A stretch of 58,801 nt of DNA. It comes from Gillisia marina. Its GTDB lineage: Bacteria > Bacteroidota > Bacteroidia > Flavobacteriales > Flavobacteriaceae. The translations under genes and the position numbers were made by a program. Positions 53,570 through 58,801 of the stretch are shown here, in pieces. Under the pieces are notes generated by a model that was not told the DNA's origin, ran no database searches, and worked only from the letters and a program-made list of their open reading frames with translations. Each line of letters opens with the position of its first letter. Positions within the stretch are counted from its first letter, which is position 1. Where the stretch lies: NCBI RefSeq assembly GCF_000258765.1, contig NZ_AJLT01000014.1:1-58801 (forward strand), read 5' to 3'.

Positions 53570-53666
53570 ATCTGTTATTAATTTCAGTAAAAATAGAATT
53601 AAACACAGGTTCTTAAAACTATTTTACATTTATTTTATAGTTTTAGACAACTTTTAATATCACTCT

Positions 53667-56066
53667 ATGAAGCCATTTTTAACTATTGTTCTGTTCCTCA
53701 GTATCACAACCACTTTTTATAGTCAAAATTCCTCGCAAGAAGAAAATCTTCAAAAATATAAAGGCTTTTTCAATTTTGAATATTCTGAGAAGGAGGATAA
53801 AATCTTTTTGGAAGTTAAAGATCTTGATACAGATTTTTTATATATCCATTCCCTTTCTACAGGAATTGGATCTAATGATGTTGGACTGGATAGAGGACAG
53901 TTAGGAAATGAAGCTGTTGTGAAATTCATCAAGGCAGGAAAAAAAATTGCTTTTAATTCAGCCAAATCTAAAATACAGAGCAATCACAGATAATGCTTTA
54001 GAGAAAAAGAGCGTGGAGGAAGCATTTGCAACTTCAGTATTATATGGCTTCGAAATTAAGGAGAAAAAGGGTGATACGTATATAATAGATTTTACACCAT
54101 TCCTAATGGAGGATGCTCATGGAGTTGCATCCAGACTGAAGCAGGGAAAGCACGGGAATTTTAGTTTGAACTCATCCAAGAATGCACTTTCTTTAGATAG
54201 AACCAAAGCTTTTCCCGAAAATGTTGAATTTGAAGCTTTATTGACTTTTGATGGAGAAGCTACTAGCCAGACCCTTAAAAATGTGTTGCCTAATAATAGT
54301 TCTATCACAGTAACTCAGCATCATTCTTTTGTGAAACTGCCGGATGATAATTATAAAAAGCGAGTTTTCGATCCCAGAAGTGGAGCTATCTATATTTCTT
54401 ATTTAGATTATTCCACCCCTGTTTTTGAACCTATAGAAAAGCGATATATCACCAGGCACCGATTAGAAAAGAAAGATCCTAACAAAGAAGTTAGTGAAGC
54501 AGTAGAACCGATTATATATTATCTGGATCCAGGAACTCCAGAACCAGTAAAATCTGCACTTTTGGATGGTGCGAGATGGTGGAATGAAGCTTATGAAGCA
54601 ATTGGATATAAAAATGCATTTCAAGTGAAGATGTTGCCGGAAGGAGCAGATTTACTTGATGTACGGTACAATGTAATACAATGGGTACATAGATCTACCA
54701 GAGGCTGGAGCTACGGAGCTAGTGTTATAGACCGAGAACAGGGGAGATCATTAAAGGTCATGTTAGTTTAGGGAGCTTAAGAATTCGTCAGGATTTCCTA
54801 ATCGCACAAGCTTTGCTGAATAAGCCATTTGCTGAAGGAGACGAAAACCACTCGCAAATGATGGAAATGGCAATTGCCAGAATTCGCCAGTTATCTGCTC
54901 ATGAAGTAGGGCACACAATAGGGTTTACACATAACTTTGCAGCGAGCAGTAATGAAAATGCTTCGGTTATGGATTATCCGCATCCACAATTCAAAATTGA
55001 AAATGATGAAATTGTAGTAGCTGATGCTTATAGTTCTGGGATTGGAGCTTGGGATAAGATTACTGTAAAGTATTCATATGCCGATATTCCTTCTGAAATG
55101 CAAGAAAAGGATTTTTTAAATTCAGTGATAGCAGAAGCTGATGATCAAGAACTTCGTTTTATAACCGATAGTGACGCAAGAGCTTCTGGAGGTGCTAACG
55201 CATTTGGGCATTTATGGGATAATGGAAGCTCTCCAGCTGAAGGTTTAAAAGATCTGTTAGAAATAAGAAAGAAAGCAATCTCCAATTTTTCGATAGATAA
55301 TATTAGAACAGGAGAATCTTATTCTACCTTAGAAGATGTATTTGTCCCGTTATATTTTATGCACAGATATCAAACCGAAGCCGTTTCGAAAGTTATTGGC
55401 GGTCTGGATTATACGTATGCTGTAAAAAGAGAGCAGCAAAACCCAGTTAAGACTGCCTCTGTACAAGATCAAAAAGATGCACTTTCTGTCTACTTAAAGA
55501 CATTGGATGCTGAAGTGTTAGCCATCCCAAAAAATAAGTTGGAATTGTTCCCTCCAAGAGCGTATGGATTTGGAAGAAGCAGAGAGTCCTTTAAAAGCAA
55601 CACGGGAGTTGTTTTCGATGCCATTGGAGCTGCGGGAACTGCTAGTAATCTTAGCTTGCAATATTTGCTTCATCCAGAAAGAGCTGCCAGACTAATTCAG
55701 CAAAAAGCCTTAGATAATTCACAATTAAGTTTAGATGAGCTATTATCGGGGTTAATTAATTCGACTCTAAAAAAGACTTTTAAAGATCCATATTTACAAC
55801 AAATACAAAACACCATAAATTATAATGTATTACAGCATCTGTTTAATTTGGCTGCACATAAGAACGCTATTCATCAAGTAAAAGCTATTACCAACTCGAC
55901 AATTACTTCTTTGGAAGCTTGGTTAGAGTCCAATTCAAATAATGAAGTGTTTAGATCGCAGCTTTTATTAGAAATAAAACAATTTAAAGAACACCCAGAA
56001 TTGTTTAAACCAATGGTTCAGGCGCCAAAAATTCCTGATGGCTCTCCTATTGGAAGTTTTGATTAG
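53667..56066 (+). CDS. Secreted zinc-dependent metalloprotease (DUF5117-type), two frameshifts
   Basis: A signal peptide (IVLFLSITTTFYSQ) starts a large secreted zincin. HEVGHTIGFTHNFAASS (in the third part) is the HExxHxxGxxH zinc site; VMDYPHP follows as the Met-turn region. The coding sequence is split in three: one base too many in the A8 run (53939-53946; with seven A the frame reads KKLLLIQPNLKYRAITDN) and one C too few at 54732-54733 (giving ASVIDPRTGEIIKGH when restored). The two cancel, so the region is exactly 800 codons. The DUF5117/DUF5118 metalloprotease label is from memory of the QPNLxYRA and HEVGHTIGFTHN motifs. Confidence 0.8.
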
Positions 56067-56083
56067 AAATTTTCAGATTTTTT

Positions 56084-56145
56084 TGTCACGTTTAACGAGT
56101 TTCAGTATCCCAATGTGTAAGGAGGAGACCCTGAAACAAGTTCAG
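56084..56145. repeat. Dispersed CCTGAA/TTCAG-type repeat
   Basis: TGTCACG at 56084 begins an element with GTTTCAG (56099-56105) and CTGAAAC (56131-56137) as inverted arms, and a nested CTGAA-acaag-TTCAG. Related to the element at 34263-34347. Confidence 0.45.
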
Positions 56146-56204
56146 ACAGGATAAAAGCAGATATATGAATAAGTAAATTGTATAAAAAATTCAGAAAAAA
56201 ATAT

Positions 56205-57233
56205 ATGAAAGAAATAGATCTACGTAGCGATACCGTTACGCGTCCTACAAAAGAGATGCTACAAGCTATCATTTCAGCAAAAGTAGGAGACGATGTGTAT
56301 AAAGAAGATCCATCTGTAAATGAGTTGGAAGAGAAATTAGCCGATATGTTTGGAATGGATGAAGCTTTATTTTTCCCGACTGGAAGTATGGCGAATCAAG
56401 CGGCTATTAAGTTGCATACGCAACCAGCCGAGCAATTAATTTGCGATAAATGGGCACATGTATTTAATTATGAAGGAGGAGGAGTTTCCTTTAACAGTGG
56501 CGTCTCTTGTAAATTGGTAGATGGAGATCGAGGAATGATCACTGCAATACAAGTAGAAGAGAATATCAATCCGCCAGATTTTTACCATAGTCCGTTAACG
56601 AGTTTGGTTTGTTTGGAAAATACCACAAATAAAGGGGGAGGAGCATGTTACGATCTGGAAGAGATCAAAAAGATTCGAAAGGTTTGTAATACAAACGGTT
56701 TAGGATTGCATCTAGATGGAGCACGTTTATTCAACGCCCTGGTGGCTAAGGGAGAATCTCCAAAGGACTATGGAAAGTTATTCGATACAATTTCTGTTTG
56801 TCTTTCTAAAGGTTTAGGAACTCCAATGGGTTCTGTGCTGATTGGAAATTCAGATCTCATGAAAAATGCCATTCGTGTTAGAAAAGTTTTAGGTGGCGGA
56901 ATGCGACAAGTTGGATTTATGGCAGCTGCAGGAATCTATGCATTAGATAATCATGTAGAAAGACTAGCCGAGGACCATAAAAGAGCAAAGGAAATAGGAA
57001 ATACTTTAGCTGGTTTGCCTTATGTATTGAAGGTAGAAGCTGTGGAAACCAACATCGCGATCTTTTATTTAAAGGATGCTTCCAACGAGGAAAGCTTTAT
57101 GAAACAACTTCAGAAGGAAAATATTAGAATAAGCAATATGGGGCAAGGGAAGCTTAGAATTGTAACTCATTTGGATTATACTGAAGAGCTTCACCAGCGA
57201 TTTTTAAATGTCCTGAAAAACATTCAGTTATAA
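56205..57233 (+). CDS. Low-specificity L-threonine aldolase family enzyme
   Basis: A 342-residue PLP-dependent enzyme cleaving L-threonine (or allo-threonine) to glycine and acetaldehyde. IDLRSDTVTRPT begins the protein, VGDDVYKEDPSVNELE and FFPTGSMANQAA are conserved, LHLDGARLFNA binds the cofactor and SVCLSKGLGTPMGSVLIG holds the PLP-lysine (about 197). The start is the ATG at 56205; an upstream TTG (56178) adds nine atypical residues. It stands alone. Confidence 0.9.
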   Translation: MKEIDLRSDTVTRPTKEMLQAIISAKVGDDVYKEDPSVNELEEKLADMFGMDEALFFPTGSMANQAAIKLHTQPAEQLICDKWAHVFNYEGGGVSFNSGVSCKLVDGDRGMITAIQVEENINPPDFYHSPLTSLVCLENTTNKGGGACYDLEEIKKIRKVCNTNGLGLHLDGARLFNALVAKGESPKDYGKLFDTISVCLSKGLGTPMGSVLIGNSDLMKNAIRVRKVLGGGMRQVGFMAAAGIYALDNHVERLAEDHKRAKEIGNTLAGLPYVLKVEAVETNIAIFYLKDASNEESFMKQLQKENIRISNMGQGKLRIVTHLDYTEELHQRFLNVLKNIQL

Positions 57234-57331
57234 AAATATTTTAAAAGCTTAACAGAAGATTATAAGCCGAGAGTACTATAAAACCTCATATTTTATATAA
57301 TTTTCCGAAAATATTAAAATTAGCCAGAAAT

Positions 57332-57847
57332 ATGAAGAATGTATTACCAAGAAAAGAAGTTCCAGAACTTATTGTAGATACGGTAAACGGGATGACGTGG
57401 AATCTTCGCGATCAACAACCTCAGAATTTTACGTTGGTTGTTTTCTATAGAGGTTTGCACTGTCCGGTATGTAAATCTTATTTAGAAGAATTAAATTCTA
57501 AAATAGATAGCTTTAGGGATAAAGGTGTAAATGTAATTTGTATAAGTTCTAACACGAGTTCGCTTGCTGAAAAAACAGCAACAAAATGGGATATTGAAAA
57601 ACTGACTTTAGGTTATGAATTTTCTATTGAAGATGCAAGAAAATGGGATCTATATGTTTCTGAAGGCATCAATGAAAATGAACCGGAAAGTTTCTTTGAG
57701 CCTGGATTGTTCTTAATAAGGCCAGATAATACATTGTATGCAGCTTCTATACAAAGTATGCCGTTTGCAAGACCAAAATTCGACGAACTTTTAAAATCCA
57801 TTCGATTTGTGTTGAATGAAAAGTATCCTGCTAGAGGAGAAGCTTAA
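57332..57847 (+). CDS. Peroxiredoxin-like (AhpC/TSA-type) protein
   Basis: A 171-residue thioredoxin-fold protein. FYRGLHCPVCKSYLEELN (about 33-50) replaces the usual peroxidatic loop with a CPVC thioredoxin-like pair, as in the peroxiredoxin-like/AhpC-TSA group 2 families. DARKWDLYVSEG and PGLFLIRPDNTLYAASIQSMPFARP follow. It probably reduces peroxides or protein thiols; the partner is unknown. A strong terminator lies just downstream. Confidence 0.82.
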   Translation: MKNVLPRKEVPELIVDTVNGMTWNLRDQQPQNFTLVVFYRGLHCPVCKSYLEELNSKIDSFRDKGVNVICISSNTSSLAEKTATKWDIEKLTLGYEFSIEDARKWDLYVSEGINENEPESFFEPGLFLIRPDNTLYAASIQSMPFARPKFDELLKSIRFVLNEKYPARGEA

Positions 57848-57865
57848 TAGTTCTATCAGTAATAT

Positions 57866-57914
57866 AAAAAAGGAGCCAAATAGAAAATAAATTTATTTTC
57901 TGCTTGGCTCCTTT
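57866..57914. terminator. Bidirectional terminator between the peroxiredoxin-like gene and ybaB
   Basis: AAAAAAGGAGCCAA and TTGGCTCCTTTT enclose an inner TAGAAAATAAA/TTTATTTTCT hairpin, forming one long stem with a small bulge. Confidence 0.85.
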
Positions 57915-57948
57915 TAGTTTTATGCAATTAGACTTTAGCAGAAGTCTT

Positions 57949-58272
57949 TTATTTAAACATATCTAAACCTGGAATATCCGGCATTCCGTCTTTAGCAACG
58001 GCAGCAAGTTCAGCTTCATTGATTTCTGATGCTTTGGTAATTGCTTTATTTAAAGTTAAAACCAAGTAATCCTCTAATTGCTCTTTATCTTCCAACAGCT
58101 CATCTGCAATAGAGATATTTCTAATTTCTCTTGTTGCCGTAATAGTTACTTTTAAAAGGCCATCGCTAGATTGCTCATCTATTAATACCGTTTTAAGTCG
58201 CTCTTTAGTAGCTTCAACTTTCTCTTGGGTTTCTTTGATTTTATTCATCATCCCCATCATATCTCCAAACAT
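57949..58272 (-). CDS. YbaB/EbfC family nucleoid-associated protein
   Basis: A 107-residue DNA-binding protein: a Met-rich N-terminus ([19 protein letters not shown]), then an amphipathic helix and the compact [19 protein letters not shown] strand region typical of YbaB/EbfC, which binds DNA as a dimer and affects recombination/repair. Predicted -7 box TAAATTTG (58306-58299), 27 bp upstream of the ATG. Confidence 0.88.
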   Translation of the reverse strand: MFGDMMGMMNKIKETQEKVEATKERLKTVLIDEQSSDGLLKVTITATREIRNISIADELLEDKEQLEDYLVLTLNKAITKASEINEAELAAVAKDGMPDIPGLDMFK

Positions 58273-58335
58273 AGTTTTCGTTTTAAAATTATTAAATACA
58301 AATTTATTAATTTACACTTCGATATAATACTAAAA

Positions 58336-58801
58336 ATGAAAAGACTCTTACTTTTTTTTATTAGGAAGCCTTACCTTTGTAAATTCTAATACATTAGCAC
58401 AAAATCACCCTATATTGAAAACTGAAATTTATCCTCCAAAGGCTAAAAAGATTGCCAAAGAATTAAAAGCTCATAATAAGGTAAGAATAGACGATTACTA
58501 CTGGATGAACGATAGAGAGAACCCGGAAGTAATTAGTTACCTCGAACAGGAAAATGAATATAATGAGCAAATGACTGCACATACCAAGCAGTTTCAGGAG
58601 GATCTTTTTGCAGAAATGAAAGCTAGAATTAAAGAGGATGATTCATCTGTTCCTTATAAATTGAATGGATATTGGTATTTAACACGCTTCGAAAAAGGAA
58701 AAGACTACCCAATATATTCCAGAAAAAAAGAAAGTTTAGATGCACCAGAGGAGATTTTATTCGATGTGAATAAAATGGCTGAAGGCCACGAATATTACAG
58801 C
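58336..58801 (+). CDS. S9 family prolyl oligopeptidase-like peptidase, 5' part, frameshifted
   Basis: Reading on from the ATG at 58336, the frame breaks in a T8 run (58352-58359). With seven T it reads a signal peptide (KRLLLFLLGSLTFVNSNTLAQ) followed by RIDDYYWMNDRENPEVISYL, VPYKLNGYWY and DYPIYSRKK, the N-terminal propeller start of S9A oligopeptidases (oligopeptidase B-like). The catalytic domain lies beyond the window. It would be a periplasmic serine peptidase. Confidence 0.72.

Noticed and set aside
1..58801. CRISPR array, insertion sequence or prophage
   Set aside because: No regularly spaced direct repeats, transposase, integrase or phage structural genes were seen.

Overview
The window comes from a low-GC member of the Bacteroidota, almost certainly a marine-type Flavobacteriaceae. 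The evidence is the AT-rich sequence, -7 promoter boxes of the Bacteroidota form TAnnTTTG with few Shine-Dalgarno sites, carboxypeptidase-regulatory-domain TonB receptors, GIN/PspC/PadR genes, and small flavobacterial families (Lacal_2735-type, DUF2452, DUF2805, DUF2256). It starts inside the 3' end of a tRNA (probably tRNA-Pro), whose end and terminator are repeated in degenerate form about 95 bp downstream.

Layout. 240-5000 (+): a tight eight-gene light/photorepair operon behind a strong palindrome. It carries two photolyase-family flavoproteins, one with a possibly rearranged domain order and one lacking the iron-sulfur cysteines typical of bacterial (6-4) photolyases, plus a flavin reductase and DUF2256/DUF2805 companions. 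5083-10193 (-): a TetR-controlled ABC/HlyD/TolC exporter with two tandem operators on its promoter and a degenerate ATPase domain. 10375-13314 (-): a TonB receptor with a His-rich secreted protein, probably for metal uptake. 13620-21610: a putative exopolysaccharide locus: LTA-synthase-like sulfatase (+), unknown membrane-anchored protein and YaiO-like TPR/porin (-), then across a 600-bp regulatory gap a degenerate receiver, a HEAT-like protein and a processive GT2 synthase (+).

21969-37569 (+): metabolic genes interleaved with a sulfur module: Crp/Fnr regulator, TauE/SafE exporter, periplasmic rhodanese, sterol-desaturase-like hydroxylase, MBL-rhodanese (persulfide-dioxygenase-like) and a YeeE/YedE pair. 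Three promoters carry the same palindrome GTAAC-NAAT-GTTAC, each with a promoter TTTG exactly 40 bp from the palindrome start. This is the strongest evidence of a coordinated system here. An acyl-CoA carboxylase set, a methyltransferase, a GMC oxidoreductase, a quinone reductase and a nitroreductase lie between.

37566-58801: TRIC-type channel, trxB, a large MG2/plug secreted protein, the DUF4870-PadR-PspC-GIN envelope-stress operon, fumC, a TonB receptor, a Spy-like protein, arsC, prfB with its programmed frameshift, a zinc metalloprotease, threonine aldolase, a peroxiredoxin-like protein, YbaB and the start of an S9 oligopeptidase.

Sequence quality. Six genes are broken by single-base indels. 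Six of the eight events are one extra base in an A/T run of 7-9. In each case removing or restoring one base rebuilds a continuous protein, so sequencing or assembly error is likelier than gene decay, though slippage cannot be excluded.
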